DNA of 64,000 bases from Acidovorax benzenivorans (GCF_028680575.1 NZ_JAPCKI010000020.1:36698-100697); one strand, 5' to 3'. Positions 1-8,929 are shown, counted from the stretch's first letter. A program made the numbers and translations. Notes: a model not told the origin generated them from the letters alone.

Positions 1-1
1 G

Positions 2-715
2 ATGGGCGCGCTGGTGGACATGCTGGTGGCCAACAACGTCAAGACCATTGCCATCGTCTACATGGACGACCTGTTTGGGCTGGAGAACTTTGCTGCGCTG
101 AACAACGCGCTCAAGAAGACCAGCATCCAGGTGCAGGAGCGCAAGAGCTACCCGCTGGGCGTGAAGGACCTGGCGCCCGTGCTGCGCGGCATCAAGGACC
201 AGAACCCCGACGCCTTCATCGGCATCACCTATCCGCCCGACACCATCCTGGCCAGCCGCCAGGCACGCGAAGTGGGCCTGACCCCAAAGTTCTTCTACGC
301 CGCGGTGGGCACGGCCTTCCAGCTCTACAAGAACGTGATGGCCGCCAACACCGAGGGCGTGATTGGCATGGGATCTTGGAGCGTGAAGACCAGCCCCGAG
401 GCCAAGGCGTACTTCGACGCCCACGTGAAGAAGTTCAACAAGGAGCCCGACCGCTGGGCCAGTGGCCACGCCTGGGCGGGCCTGCAGATCCTGCAGCAGG
501 CGGTGGAAAAGGCGGGGCTGGACCGCAAGGCACTGCGCGAGCACATCGCCAAGAACGAGTTCAAGACCATCTTGGGCGGCATCCGCTTCCAGGGCAGCGA
601 AAACGCCTCCATTCCTGGCACCGTGAGCCAGTGGCAGGGCAACGACTTCGAGGTCGTGTGGCCCAAGGACCGTGCTACAGCACAGCTCAACACATCCAAA
701 CCCGCCTGGAAATAA
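2..715 (+). CDS. Branched-chain-type ABC transporter substrate-binding protein (5' truncated)
   Basis: C-terminal 237 residues of a LivK-family periplasmic binding protein; the window edge removes the signal peptide and the first lobe. The visible part has the type I binding-protein pattern: a hinge strand and second lobe with TIAIVYMDDLFGLENF near the start and a late AHVKKFNKEPDRWASGHAW segment typical of Peripla_BP_6 proteins. It is followed 4 nt later by the permease genes livHM and ATPases livGF, so it is the cognate solute receptor of that importer. The solute cannot be read from sequence: the family binds branched-chain amino acids, amides, urea or aromatic acids. The aldehyde dehydrogenase at the operon end argues mildly for an organic acid or aromatic substrate. 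Confidence 0.85.
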   Translation: MGALVDMLVANNVKTIAIVYMDDLFGLENFAALNNALKKTSIQVQERKSYPLGVKDLAPVLRGIKDQNPDAFIGITYPPDTILASRQAREVGLTPKFFYAAVGTAFQLYKNVMAANTEGVIGMGSWSVKTSPEAKAYFDAHVKKFNKEPDRWASGHAWAGLQILQQAVEKAGLDRKALREHIAKNEFKTILGGIRFQGSENASIPGTVSQWQGNDFEVVWPKDRATAQLNTSKPAWK

Positions 716-719
716 CAAA

Positions 720-1598
720 GTGTCTTTGACCTCCTGGGCCGAACTGGTCGCCAGTGGCCTCATTACCGGCGGCATCTATGCGCTAGTGGCCATGGGCCTG
801 AACCTGCAATATGGGCTGATGCGCATCATGAACATCTCGCATGGCGAGTTTCTGATGCTGGGCGCCTTCCTCACCTGGTCGGCGCACACCCTGTGGGGCA
901 TCTCGCCGCTGCTGCTGATGCCGCTGGCTTTCATCGCATTGTTTGTGTTGGGGGTCGTGGTGCACGCGCTGTGCTTCAAGCGCCTGGCGGCGCGCGCGCC
1001 GAACGTGGACGTGTTCGAGGCGCGCAGCCTGATGGTGGGCTTCGGCCTGATGTTCCTGGTGCAGAACACCGCACTCCTGATCTGGGGCGGTGACCTGCGC
1101 GGGTACGAATACCTGGCCGACCCGGTGCAGATTGCGGGCATGCGCTTCACCGAGAACAAGCTGGTGCTGTTTGGCGTGGCACTGGCGCTGTCGGCCGCGC
1201 TGATCGCGCTGCTCAAGCTCACGCTGCTGGGCAAGGCCGTGCGGGCACTGATGCAGTCGCCCACCGGGGCGCAGCTGGTGGGCATCAACACCCGGCGGCT
1301 GCACCCGATGATGTTCGGCATTGGCCTGGGCCTGTCGGGCGTGGCGGGTGCGCTGCTGTCCATGACGTATGAGATTTCGCCATCGATGGGCGAGCCCTAC
1401 ACCGTGACCGCCCTCATCGTCATCACACTGGGCGGCTTTGGCAGCCTGGCGGGCAGCCTGGCCGGTGGTCTGCTGCTCGGTGTAGTCGAAGCCCTGGGCA
1501 TGCACTTCAGCAGCCCGTCTCTCAAGATGCTGCTGAGTTACGCGGTGTTCATCGGCGTGCTGATCTGGCGCCCCAACGGACTGTTCTCCAAAAAATGA
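720..1598 (+). CDS. livH: LivH-type ABC transporter permease
   Basis: Inner-membrane permease of the high-affinity branched-chain amino acid transporter family, 292 residues. I chose the GTG at 720 because it follows the binding-protein stop by 4 nt and gives the usual LivH start (SWAELVASGLITGGIYALVA). Family landmarks include GLNLQYGLMRIMNISHGEF near the N-terminus and LGGFGSLAGSLAGGLLLG near the C-terminus, with about eight hydrophobic helices. Translational coupling to the next gene is likely, because its ATG overlaps this stop codon (ATGA). It pairs with LivM to form the channel. Substrate unknown. Confidence 0.93.
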   Translation: MSLTSWAELVASGLITGGIYALVAMGLNLQYGLMRIMNISHGEFLMLGAFLTWSAHTLWGISPLLLMPLAFIALFVLGVVVHALCFKRLAARAPNVDVFEARSLMVGFGLMFLVQNTALLIWGGDLRGYEYLADPVQIAGMRFTENKLVLFGVALALSAALIALLKLTLLGKAVRALMQSPTGAQLVGINTRRLHPMMFGIGLGLSGVAGALLSMTYEISPSMGEPYTVTALIVITLGGFGSLAGSLAGGLLLGVVEALGMHFSSPSLKMLLSYAVFIGVLIWRPNGLFSKK

Positions 1599-2527
1599 CT
1601 TCCCTTCATTCCAACAAGCCTTGGCTGGCACTGGCTGCGGGGGTGGCGGTGGTCGCCACTCTGCCCTGGCTGGTGTCCGAGTTCGCCACCTCGGTGCTTC
1701 TCAGCTGCCTGATGTACATCGCGCTGGCCACCAGCTGGTCGCTGTTCTGCGGTGCCACCCGCTACCTCTCACTCGCCACGTCAGCCTTCTTCGGCATTGG
1801 TGCGTACACCAGTGCCACGCTGCTGACCGTACTGCCGTGGCCGCTGGTGATCCTGTCCGGTGCGTTGATTGCCTCCATCGTGGCGGTCGTGATGGGCGCT
1901 GCTGTGCTGCACCTGCGCGGCACCTACTTTGCCGTGCTGACCTTCGGCATGACGGAGCTGATCCGCCACGCCGTCACCTTTGTCGAAAAGCAGGTGTCCG
2001 GCACCGTAGGCCGCGTGCTCACCGTGGTGCCCAGCAATGAGACGGTATACCTCACGGTGCTGCTGATCGCCGCAGCCGCAATTGCCACATCCATTGCCAT
2101 CCAGCGCAGCCGCTTTGGCCTGGCGCTATCGGGCATTGGTGCGGACGAGCAGCGCGCGCAGACCCTGGGCGTGGACACGCGCCTGGCCAAGATCGCGGGC
2201 TTTGGCATCACTGCCGCCTTCGCAGGCGCCGTGGGCGCGGCCATGGCGGTGCGCTGGACGTACATCGAACCCGCAGCCGTGTTCAGCCCCTTCATCGGCT
2301 TCCAGACCGTGCTGATCGCGCTGATCGGCGGCGCCACCAGCCTGGGCGGCCCCATCCTCGCGGCCATCGTGTTCAGCCTGCTGGCCGAAACGCTGCGCCT
2401 GCAGCTGCCCTACGGCTACATGATGGTGCTGGGCCTGCTGCTGATCCTGTGCGTGATGTACCTTCCCAATGGCCTGGCCACACTGTGGCAACGGCGCAAG
2501 CCTGCTGCGGAGGCGCACCATGGCTGA
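1595..2527 (+). CDS. livM: LivM-type ABC transporter permease
   Basis: Second inner-membrane permease of the Liv cassette, 310 residues, ATG overlapping the livH stop by 4 nt. It shows the LivM signature region (LHLRGTYFAVLTFGMTELI) and the conserved cytoplasmic coupling segment IGADEQRAQTLGVDTRLAKI about 185 residues in, followed by the AFAGAVGAAMAV helix. Length and membrane profile are normal for the family. It overlaps livG by 8 nt, so the whole cassette reads as one translationally coupled operon. Confidence 0.93.
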   Translation: MTSLHSNKPWLALAAGVAVVATLPWLVSEFATSVLLSCLMYIALATSWSLFCGATRYLSLATSAFFGIGAYTSATLLTVLPWPLVILSGALIASIVAVVMGAAVLHLRGTYFAVLTFGMTELIRHAVTFVEKQVSGTVGRVLTVVPSNETVYLTVLLIAAAAIATSIAIQRSRFGLALSGIGADEQRAQTLGVDTRLAKIAGFGITAAFAGAVGAAMAVRWTYIEPAAVFSPFIGFQTVLIALIGGATSLGGPILAAIVFSLLAETLRLQLPYGYMMVLGLLLILCVMYLPNGLATLWQRRKPAAEAHHG

Positions 2528-3308
2528 AGCCCTTTTGACCATTGACAGCGTGACCGTGCGCTTTGGCGGCCTGACTGCCGTGGATGGCGTGAGCGCCACG
2601 CTGCACACGGGCGAGCTCATCGGCATCATCGGCCCCAACGGTGCGGGCAAGACCACGTTTTTCAACGCCATCTCGGGCGTGCAGCCGCCCACCTCGGGCA
2701 CGCTGGTGAGCGGCACCGACAACCTCACCGGCAAAGGCCCGCACCACTACGCGGCCCACGGCATTGCGCGCACCTTCCAGACGCCCCGCGTGTTTCCCGA
2801 CATGACGGTGCGCGACAACGTGCGCTTTGGCATGCAATTCGCGGGCCGCCACCGCCAGGGGCCCGTGGGCCTGCGCAATGAAGACGAGATTCTGGAGATG
2901 CTGGGCCTTGCCCACCTGGCCGATCGCCCTGCAGCCGACGTGACGCCTTCGCAGCAGCGCCTGCTGGAGATCGGCATGGCCTTGGGCACGCGCCCGCGCC
3001 TGTTGCTGCTCGACGAGGTGGCCGCCGGCCTGACCGAGGCCGAGGTGGACGCCATGGCCCAGCGCATCCGCCGCCTGCGCGACGACTGGGGGCTGACCGT
3101 GGTGTGGATCGAGCATGCGGTGACCACCCTGCTCAAGTACGTGGAGCGCGTCCTGGTGCTGCACCAGGGCCGCAAGATCGCCGACGGCACGCCCGCCGAG
3201 GTGGTGCGCGACCCGCACGTCATCGAGGCCTATCTGGGTGACGAGATGACCCAGAACGCAAAACACGCAAAACACGCAGAACACGCGGAACAAGGAGCCA
3301 CGGCATGA
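2520..3308 (+). CDS. livG: LivG-type ABC transporter ATP-binding protein
   Basis: Cytoplasmic ATPase of the Liv importer, 262 residues. Start set at the ATG at 2520 (MAEALLTIDSVTVRFGGL), which overlaps livM and lacks the 17-residue extension of the longest reading frame. Walker A is GPNGAGKTTFF at about residues 40-50 and Walker B is LLLLDEVAAGL. The ABC signature is degenerate: the usual LSGGQ is replaced by TPSQQRLLEIGMAL, so signature-motif catalysis may depend on the partner LivF. The C-terminus has a short repetitive tail of NAKHAKHAEHAEQ type, encoded by aacacgcaa-like triplet repeats just before the stop; it is probably dispensable. Confidence 0.92.
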   Translation: MAEALLTIDSVTVRFGGLTAVDGVSATLHTGELIGIIGPNGAGKTTFFNAISGVQPPTSGTLVSGTDNLTGKGPHHYAAHGIARTFQTPRVFPDMTVRDNVRFGMQFAGRHRQGPVGLRNEDEILEMLGLAHLADRPAADVTPSQQRLLEIGMALGTRPRLLLLDEVAAGLTEAEVDAMAQRIRRLRDDWGLTVVWIEHAVTTLLKYVERVLVLHQGRKIADGTPAEVVRDPHVIEAYLGDEMTQNAKHAKHAEHAEQGATA

Positions 3309-4015
3309 GCGGCGCCCACCTGCAAGTACAGAACCTGACCACGGGCTACCACGGCTTTCAGGTGCTGCAGGACCTGACGCTGGAGGCCGCGCCCGGCATC
3401 ACTGTGATCGTGGGCCCCAATGGCGCGGGCAAGACCACGTTGCTCAAGGCCCTGGCGGGCCTGCTGCCGCGCCAGGGCACGGTGCAGTTGGACGGCCAGA
3501 GCGTGCCCGCGATGAATGCGACGGCCTGCGTGCAACGCGGCCTGGCGCTGGTGGCCGAGGGCCGCCAACTCTTCCCTCAGATGACGGTGACCGAGAACCT
3601 GGAGCTGGGCGGCTGGTTGGTGCCATCGCGCACACGCGCAGAGCGGTTGCACCAGGCATTCGAGGACTTCCCCCGCCTGAAGGAACGGGCCCAGCAACTG
3701 GCGGGCACCATGAGCGGCGGCGAGCAGCAGATGGTGGCCGTGGCCCGCGCCATGATGAGCGGCCCGCGCCTTTTGATGCTGGACGAACCCTCACTGGGCC
3801 TGGCACCGCGCATGGTCGATGAACTGCTGGCCATCGTGCAGCGCATTGCCGCGCAGGGCGTGACGGTGCTGATGGTGGAGCAGAACGTGCGCAAGGCGCT
3901 GCAGATTGCGCAGCGCGGCTATGTGCTGGAGCGCGGACGCATCGTGGCGTCTGGTGATGCCTCTGATTTGCTGAAGTCCGACGTGGTGCGCCAGGCCTAC
4001 CTCGGCGTCGCTTGA
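3305..4015 (+). CDS. livF: LivF-type ABC transporter ATP-binding protein
   Basis: Second ATPase of the importer, 236 residues, ATG overlapping the livG stop. Walker A GPNGAGKTTLL, a clean signature motif MSGGEQQMVAVARA and Walker B LLMLDEPSLGL are all intact, as is the switch-region glutamine-containing ENLELGGW segment that marks LivF. It probably heterodimerises with LivG, whose signature motif is imperfect. The aldehyde dehydrogenase gene follows after 47 nt on the same strand. Confidence 0.93.
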   Translation: MSGAHLQVQNLTTGYHGFQVLQDLTLEAAPGITVIVGPNGAGKTTLLKALAGLLPRQGTVQLDGQSVPAMNATACVQRGLALVAEGRQLFPQMTVTENLELGGWLVPSRTRAERLHQAFEDFPRLKERAQQLAGTMSGGEQQMVAVARAMMSGPRLLMLDEPSLGLAPRMVDELLAIVQRIAAQGVTVLMVEQNVRKALQIAQRGYVLERGRIVASGDASDLLKSDVVRQAYLGVA

Positions 4016-4062
4016 ACACCTCCTCCCATTTTTTCTCTCTTCTTTTTCAGGAGCTTTCTTCC

Positions 4063-5514
4063 ATGACTGCCATTTCCATGCTGATCAACGGCGAGCGCGT
4101 GCAAGCCACCGGCGGCGCTACCTTTGAGCGCCGCAACCCGCTTGATGGCTCTGTCGCCACCATCGCGCCCGCTGCCACGGTGGCCGATGCCGTGGCAGCC
4201 GCAGACGCGGCCGCCAAGGCCTTCCCCGCCTGGTCCGCCCTGGGCCCTAGTGCCCGCCGGGCGCTGCTGCTCAAGGCCGCCCACGCACTCGAAGCCAAAA
4301 CCGAAGCCTTTGCCGCTGCCATGGCCGCAGAAACCGGCGCCTCCGGCATGTGGGCCGGTTTCAACGTGCACCTGGCTGCGGGTCTGCTGCAAGAGGCTGC
4401 GGCACTGACGACACAGATCGCTGGCGAGGTGATCCCGTCCGATGTGCCCGGCAGCCTGGCCATGGGCGTGCGCCAGGCCGCTGGCGTAGTGCTGGGCATC
4501 GCACCGTGGAACGCGCCCGTGATTCTCGGCGTGCGGGCCATCGCCACGCCACTGGCCTGCGGCAACACGGTGATCCTGAAAGGATCGGAGCTGTGCCCGG
4601 CCACACACGGCCTCATCATCGAGGCGCTGCAAGAAGCAGGCTTGCCCGCAGGTGTGGTGAACTTTGTGACCAATGCCCCCGCCGATGCAGGCGCCGTGGT
4701 CGAGGCCATCGTGGCCCACCCCGCAGTGCGCCGCGTCAACTTCACCGGCTCCACCAAGGTGGGCCGCATCATTGCGCAAACCTGCGCCAAGTACCTCAAG
4801 CCCGTGGTGCTGGAGCTGGGCGGCAAGGCCCCGCTGCTGGTGCTGGATGATGCCGATATCGACGCCGCAGTCGCAGGCACGGTGTTTGGTGCATTCGCCA
4901 ACTCAGGCCAGATCTGCATGTCCACCGAACGCATCATCGTGGACAACGTCGTGGCCGACGAGTTCGTCGCCAAGCTCGGCAAGCGCGCCAAGGCCCTGCC
5001 CCTGGGCGACCCGCGCAAGGGCCCGGTGGTGCTGGGCTCGGTGGTGGACATGACCACCGTGCACCGCTGCAACGCAATGATCGACGACGCGCTGGCCAAG
5101 GGCGCCAAGCTGGTCTGCGGCGGCAAGAGCGACAGCACGCTGATGCAGGCCACCGTGCTCGACCACGTCACGGCCGAGATGTTGATCTACCGCGAGGAGT
5201 CGTTCGGCCCGGTCAAACCCGTGGTGCGCGTGAACGGCATGGAGGAAGCCATTGCCTGCGCCAACGACAACGAATTCGGCCTGTCGTCCGCCGTGTTCAG
5301 CCGCGATGTAGCCAAGGCGTGGAACGTGGCGGCACGCATCGAGTCGGGCATCTGCCACGTGAATGGCCCCACGGTGCACGACGAAGGCCAGATGCCTTTT
5401 GGGGGCGTGAAGAGTTCGGGCTACGGCCGCTTTGGCGGCATGGCCGGGGTGCGTGAATTCACCGAACTGCGCTGGATCACGGTGCAAACAACGCCGCGTC
5501 ACTATCCGTTCTGA
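4063..5514 (+). CDS. NAD(P)-dependent aldehyde dehydrogenase (vanillin/salicylaldehyde dehydrogenase-like)
   Basis: Cytoplasmic aldehyde dehydrogenase of 483 residues, oxidising an aldehyde to its acid with NAD(P). The start at 4063 follows a CAGGAG ribosome site; the reading frame continues upstream to 4012, but that extension (NTSSHFFSLLFQ) is just the intergenic T-rich stretch. Catalytic Glu251 (VLELGGKAP) and Cys285 (GQICMSTER) are present, as are the cofactor motif FTGSTKVG and the C-terminal PFGGVKSSGYGRFGG. Within the superfamily, the sequence around APWNAPVILGVRAIA resembles salicylaldehyde/vanillin dehydrogenases, so an aromatic aldehyde is plausible. Co-transcription with the Liv cassette suggests the imported solute or its breakdown product yields this aldehyde; this is inference. 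Confidence 0.88.
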   Translation: MTAISMLINGERVQATGGATFERRNPLDGSVATIAPAATVADAVAAADAAAKAFPAWSALGPSARRALLLKAAHALEAKTEAFAAAMAAETGASGMWAGFNVHLAAGLLQEAAALTTQIAGEVIPSDVPGSLAMGVRQAAGVVLGIAPWNAPVILGVRAIATPLACGNTVILKGSELCPATHGLIIEALQEAGLPAGVVNFVTNAPADAGAVVEAIVAHPAVRRVNFTGSTKVGRIIAQTCAKYLKPVVLELGGKAPLLVLDDADIDAAVAGTVFGAFANSGQICMSTERIIVDNVVADEFVAKLGKRAKALPLGDPRKGPVVLGSVVDMTTVHRCNAMIDDALAKGAKLVCGGKSDSTLMQATVLDHVTAEMLIYREESFGPVKPVVRVNGMEEAIACANDNEFGLSSAVFSRDVAKAWNVAARIESGICHVNGPTVHDEGQMPFGGVKSSGYGRFGGMAGVREFTELRWITVQTTPRHYPF

Positions 5515-5567
5515 ACATCAAAAAATATAGCACCCAGCGCATGATCCACCTGCGCCAGGTGCCATTT
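5515..5567. repeat. Degenerate copy of the interspersed repeat between convergent genes
   Basis: The 53 nt between the convergent aldehyde dehydrogenase and tsaD genes are AT-richer than the flanks and contain ATAGCACCCAGCGCATGAT, then an inverted GGTGC/CACCTG arrangement and CATTTTTA. It shares the ATAGC, AGCGC, TGAT and TTTTT blocks with better copies of the repeat elsewhere in the window, but it is diverged. As a hairpin between convergent genes it may act as a bidirectional terminator. Confidence 0.4.
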
Positions 5568-6617
5568 TTATTCGGAATCCACGGTGATGGCATCCAGTGG
5601 CCAGCGCGGCTTCACGTCAAAGGCGTAATCGGTGTTGGCCTGCTGCTGCCCAGCCTGCAGCCGCATGGCCGCCGCCATGGCAATCATGGCGCCATTGTCG
5701 GTGCACAGGTGCAGCTCGGGGTAATGCACCCGCACCTTGGCAGCGGCGCAGGCGGCGTTGAGCTGGGCGCGCAAGTGCCGATTGGCCCCCACACCACCGG
5801 CGACCACCACACGTCGCAGACCTGTCTGCTTGAGCGCGGCCAGCGTCTTCTTCACCAGCACTTCGACAATCGCGGCCTCGGTGCTCGCCGCCAGGTCGGC
5901 CTTGCGCGCCTCTAGCTCGTCACCCAGCTTCTTGGCCTGCGTGAGCACCGCCGTCTTGAGCCCGGCAAAAGAGAAATCGAGATTGCCACTGTGCAGCAGC
6001 GGGCGCGGCAGCTTGAAGGCCGTGGCATCGCCCTGCTCAGCCAGGCGCGACAGCGCAGGGCCACCGGGGTAGCCCAGGCCCATGAGCTTGGCGGACTTGT
6101 CGAACGCCTCGCCAGCCGCATCGTCAATGGTCTCGCCCAGGATCTCGTAGTGGCCCACGCCGTCCACACGCATCAACTGGGTGTGGCCGCCCGATACAAG
6201 CAGGGCCACAAAGGGGAACTCCGGCGGGTCGGCGCTGAGGAAGGGCGACAGCAGGTGCCCCTCCAGGTGGTGCACGCCCAGCACCGGCTTGCCCAATGCA
6301 GCGCCTAGCGCACAGGCCACTCCTGCCCCCACCAGCAACGCACCCGCCAAACCAGGGCCGCGTGTATAGGCCACCACGTCCACATCGGCCAGCGACTGGC
6401 CGGACTCCGTCAGCACCTGTGTTGCCAACGGCAGCACACGCCGGATATGGTCACGACTGGCCAGCTCTGGCACCACGCCGCCATAGGCCTGGTGCATCTC
6501 GATCTGGCTGTGCAGCGCATGCGACAGCAGGGTGGGCACAGCATTGCCCGTGGTACGGACCAATGCCACGCCCGTTTCGTCGCACGAAGATTCAATACCC
6601 AGGATCAGCAAACTCAT
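5568..6617 (-). CDS. tsaD: tRNA N6-adenosine threonylcarbamoyltransferase
   Basis: Universal enzyme (Kae1/Qri7/YgjD family, 349 residues) that transfers the threonylcarbamoyl group to A37 of ANN-decoding tRNAs, working with TsaB, TsaC and TsaE. The start [19 protein letters not shown] is the classical N-terminus. The metal-binding histidines lie in [12 protein letters not shown] (about 105-116) and the nucleotide-binding segment [10 protein letters not shown] follows. The late [13 protein letters not shown] motif is also intact. It is transcribed toward the aldehyde dehydrogenase; the upstream binding-protein gene on the same strand is 60 nt away. Housekeeping, presumably essential. Confidence 0.97.
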   Translation of the reverse strand: MSLLILGIESSCDETGVALVRTTGNAVPTLLSHALHSQIEMHQAYGGVVPELASRDHIRRVLPLATQVLTESGQSLADVDVVAYTRGPGLAGALLVGAGVACALGAALGKPVLGVHHLEGHLLSPFLSADPPEFPFVALLVSGGHTQLMRVDGVGHYEILGETIDDAAGEAFDKSAKLMGLGYPGGPALSRLAEQGDATAFKLPRPLLHSGNLDFSFAGLKTAVLTQAKKLGDELEARKADLAASTEAAIVEVLVKKTLAALKQTGLRRVVVAGGVGANRHLRAQLNAACAAAKVRVHYPELHLCTDNGAMIAMAAAMRLQAGQQQANTDYAFDVKPRWPLDAITVDSE

Positions 6618-6677
6618 GCCCCGAGTGTAAGAGCCTGCTTACGATCTCCCTGGGCTGGCCCGCCACGGCAACCCTGC

Positions 6678-7838
6678 TTACCAGCGGTCCGACCGCATGC
6701 GCAGTTCCCAGTTGCCGCTGCGCAACTCGTACACCCCCACCGCACCGTAGCGTTGTTCGCCCTTGTCGTCCCAGGTCATGGTACCGATCACCGGGGCGTA
6801 GCCGTTGATGCTGTGCAGGGCCTTGGTGATGTCTTTGGGGTCGGCGGACTTGGCTTTCTGGATGGCGGCAGAGAGCACATAGGTGCTGTCGTAGCTGTAG
6901 TGGCCGCCGTAGGCCGGGGGCTTCTTGAAAGCAGCGATGTACTTTTCAAGGAAAGGCTTGCCTGTGGTGAACTCCTTGGCCTCCAGCACGGGTGAGGTGG
7001 CGTAGAGGCCCTGCACAATGCCCGCGCCCTTGGTCATGTCGGTGGTCTTGATGGTGTCGCCGCCCAGCAGGCTGACCTTGGTGTGGTCCACCTTCTTGAG
7101 CGCTTCGAGCAGCGCCAGGGCCTGGAAGTCGTTGAGGGTCGAAACAATCACCTCCACATTGGCCGCCTTGAGTTCACCAGCCAGCGCGTCAAAGGCAACG
7201 GTCTTGTCGTCGAACGACTTGCGCACCACCACTTCTTTTTTCTCGGCCTTGAGCTGCTGGGCCGCGCCGTCGGCCAGGCCCTTGCCATAGGGCGTGCCGT
7301 CATCCAGCGCGGCATAGCGGGTGGCGCCCAGCTGCGTGGCAGCAAACGAGCCAATGGCGCGGGCCTGCAGGGTGTCGTTGGCCACCATGCGGAAGGTGGT
7401 CGGGAAGCCCAGCTGCGTGAACTTGGGGTTGGTGGAGATGGCGATCTGCGCGATGTCCTTGGCGGCGTAGATGGGGGCGGTTTCGATGCTCACGCCCGAA
7501 TTGAGGTGCCCCACCACCGCCACCACCCCCACATCCACCAGCTGCTGAGCAACAGCCTTGCCGGTGGCAGCGTCGGCCTTATCGTCCACAGACACGACCT
7601 CCAGCGTCACGCGCTTGCCGTCCACGGTGTAGCCGGACTTGTTGAGTTCGTCCACCGCCAGCTTGACGCCATTGAGCAGATCCTGCCCCAGCGCGCCCAG
7701 AGGGCCGCTCAGAGGCTGTGCAACACCAATTTTGATGGTGTCCGGCACTTTGCCGCATCCGGTCAGGAGTGCGGCAGTCGCCACTGCGGTCAAGGCCAGA
7801 CTGGCCGAGAAGCGGCGCCGGTTCATGTGCTTGTTCAT
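6678..7838 (-). CDS. Branched-chain amino acid ABC transporter substrate-binding lipoprotein
   Basis: LivK/LivJ-type binding protein, 386 residues. The N-terminus has charged residues (NKHMNRRRF), a hydrophobic core and a lipobox ALLTGCGK, so the mature protein is probably a lipoprotein beginning at the Cys near residue 28, although an internal ATG at residue 5 is also possible. The mature region opens with IKIGVAQPLSGPLGALGQDL and contains VVAVVGHLNSGVSIETAPIY and GGHYSYDSTYVLSAA, typical of leucine/isoleucine/valine receptors. No permease or ATPase gene adjoins it, so it must use a transporter encoded elsewhere, possibly shared with other Liv cassettes. Confidence 0.9.
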   Translation of the reverse strand: MNKHMNRRRFSASLALTAVATAALLTGCGKVPDTIKIGVAQPLSGPLGALGQDLLNGVKLAVDELNKSGYTVDGKRVTLEVVSVDDKADAATGKAVAQQLVDVGVVAVVGHLNSGVSIETAPIYAAKDIAQIAISTNPKFTQLGFPTTFRMVANDTLQARAIGSFAATQLGATRYAALDDGTPYGKGLADGAAQQLKAEKKEVVVRKSFDDKTVAFDALAGELKAANVEVIVSTLNDFQALALLEALKKVDHTKVSLLGGDTIKTTDMTKGAGIVQGLYATSPVLEAKEFTTGKPFLEKYIAAFKKPPAYGGHYSYDSTYVLSAAIQKAKSADPKDITKALHSINGYAPVIGTMTWDDKGEQRYGAVGVYELRSGNWELRMRSDRW

Positions 7839-8065
7839 GCAAAAAACTCCATTTCAGTGTGTCTGTGTGTGCAGATGTATATGCGACGCCCCGCTAGGTG
7901 AGCTACCGGGTATGCCCTCCCACGGCGTCAGTATTAGCAACTTTCAGGCCCCGTAACGGGGGCCATGACACCCAGGCGTGGCGGGCTTGGGGCCACTATT
8001 TCCCTGAGTGAAGGGCCGCCCCAGGGGCCGCACGGGGCCATGCACCACCCCGGCGCACCAATTTG

Positions 8066-8081
8066 TGGCGTAAAAATTGCT
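8066..8081 (+). promoter_or_regulatory. Sigma-54-like motif directly upstream of nasT
   Basis: TGGCGT-AAAAA-TTGCT has the GG and GC doublets 12 nt apart, as in sigma-54 promoters, but the -24 box departs from TGGCAC. Transcription from it would start about 3-4 nt before the nasT ATG and give a nearly leaderless message, so it may be fortuitous. Confidence 0.35.
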
Positions 8082-8094
8082 TATGCTCGCGGGT

Positions 8095-8721
8095 ATGAAT
8101 GAGGCTTTGCGCATCGTGGTGGTTGCCCCGGATCTGGCAGTCACCGACCCTGACGACGAACACGCCGTGGAGCAGGCGGAGCGGTCGCGGGCGCTGCGCA
8201 TCGGGCTGCTGGAGAACAACTTCAATCTGGTGGCCACGCTGCCCGCCGACGTGTTTCTGAGCGAACGCATCGCCCAGTTGCAGCCCGACCTGATCATCGT
8301 GGACGCCGAGAGCGAAGCCCGTGATGCACTGGAGCATGTGGTGATGGCCACGCGCGACGAGCGCCGCCCCATCGTGATGTTCACCAACGACGAAGACACC
8401 TCGCACGTGAAGGATGCGGTGGCGGCAGGCGTGTCTGCTTACATCGTGGCGGGCCTGGCACCGCAGCGCATCCGCCCCATTCTGGACGTGGCCATGGCGC
8501 GCTTCCAGCACGAACAGGCCTTGCGCGCCGAGCTGGCCGACGCCAAGACCGAACTGCGCGACCGCAAGACTATCGACCGCGCCAAGGGCCTGCTGATGCA
8601 GCGCCAAGGCCTGACCGAACAGGCCGCCTACGAAAAGCTGCGCAAGACGGCCATGGACAAGGGCCTGAAGCTGGTGGACGTGGCCCAGCGCATGCTGGAT
8701 GTGATGGACCTGCTGGGGTAG
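8095..8721 (+). CDS. nasT: NasT-type ANTAR antiterminator / response regulator
   Basis: Cytoplasmic RNA-binding antiterminator of 208 residues: an N-terminal receiver-like fold (residues 1-125; LRIVVVAPDL, DLIIVDAES, ADVFLSERI) and a C-terminal ANTAR domain of three helices (about 145-208) containing LRDRKTIDRAKGLLMQRQGL and AYEKLRKTAMDKGLKLVDVAQ. The receiver phospho-acceptor region reads LIIVDAESEA, close to but not exactly canonical, as in NasT proteins. I preferred ATG 8095 to the in-frame codon at 8077 because the fold begins at once. In relatives, NasT binds paired hexaloop hairpins in nas leaders and is sequestered by NasS until nitrate or nitrite is present. Three matching leaders occur in this window. 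No nasS gene adjoins it here. Confidence 0.93.
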   Translation: MNEALRIVVVAPDLAVTDPDDEHAVEQAERSRALRIGLLENNFNLVATLPADVFLSERIAQLQPDLIIVDAESEARDALEHVVMATRDERRPIVMFTNDEDTSHVKDAVAAGVSAYIVAGLAPQRIRPILDVAMARFQHEQALRAELADAKTELRDRKTIDRAKGLLMQRQGLTEQAAYEKLRKTAMDKGLKLVDVAQRMLDVMDLLG

Positions 8722-8738
8722 AGGTAGGGAACATCCCC

Positions 8739-8835
8739 CTGAGCGGCTGCGCCGCTTCCCCCTTCTCTCGACTTGCTGCGCAAGTCGGGAAGGGGGACGA
8801 TGCCCTCGCTGCGGGGCGGCCCTTGCTCGGCATCA
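8739..8835. repeat. GC-rich interspersed repeat (CCCCCTGAGCxGCT family)
   Basis: Downstream of nasT, the stretch beginning CCCCCTGAGCGGCTGCGCC and containing inverted CGACTTGC/GCAAGTCG and CCCCCTT/AAGGGGG pairs resembles two other places in the window (12475-12592 in inverse orientation, 18985-19055). It is noncoding, can fold into a long hairpin and may terminate nasT transcription. Confidence 0.55.
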
Positions 8836-8929
8836 CTCGCCTAGGCCGCGCCCAAGGCTACAGCCCTCTCCAAATGGTGCAACGCACAAAGGCGGTGCGA
8901 TCACCCTCACATTGATGAGTGCATGCCAG

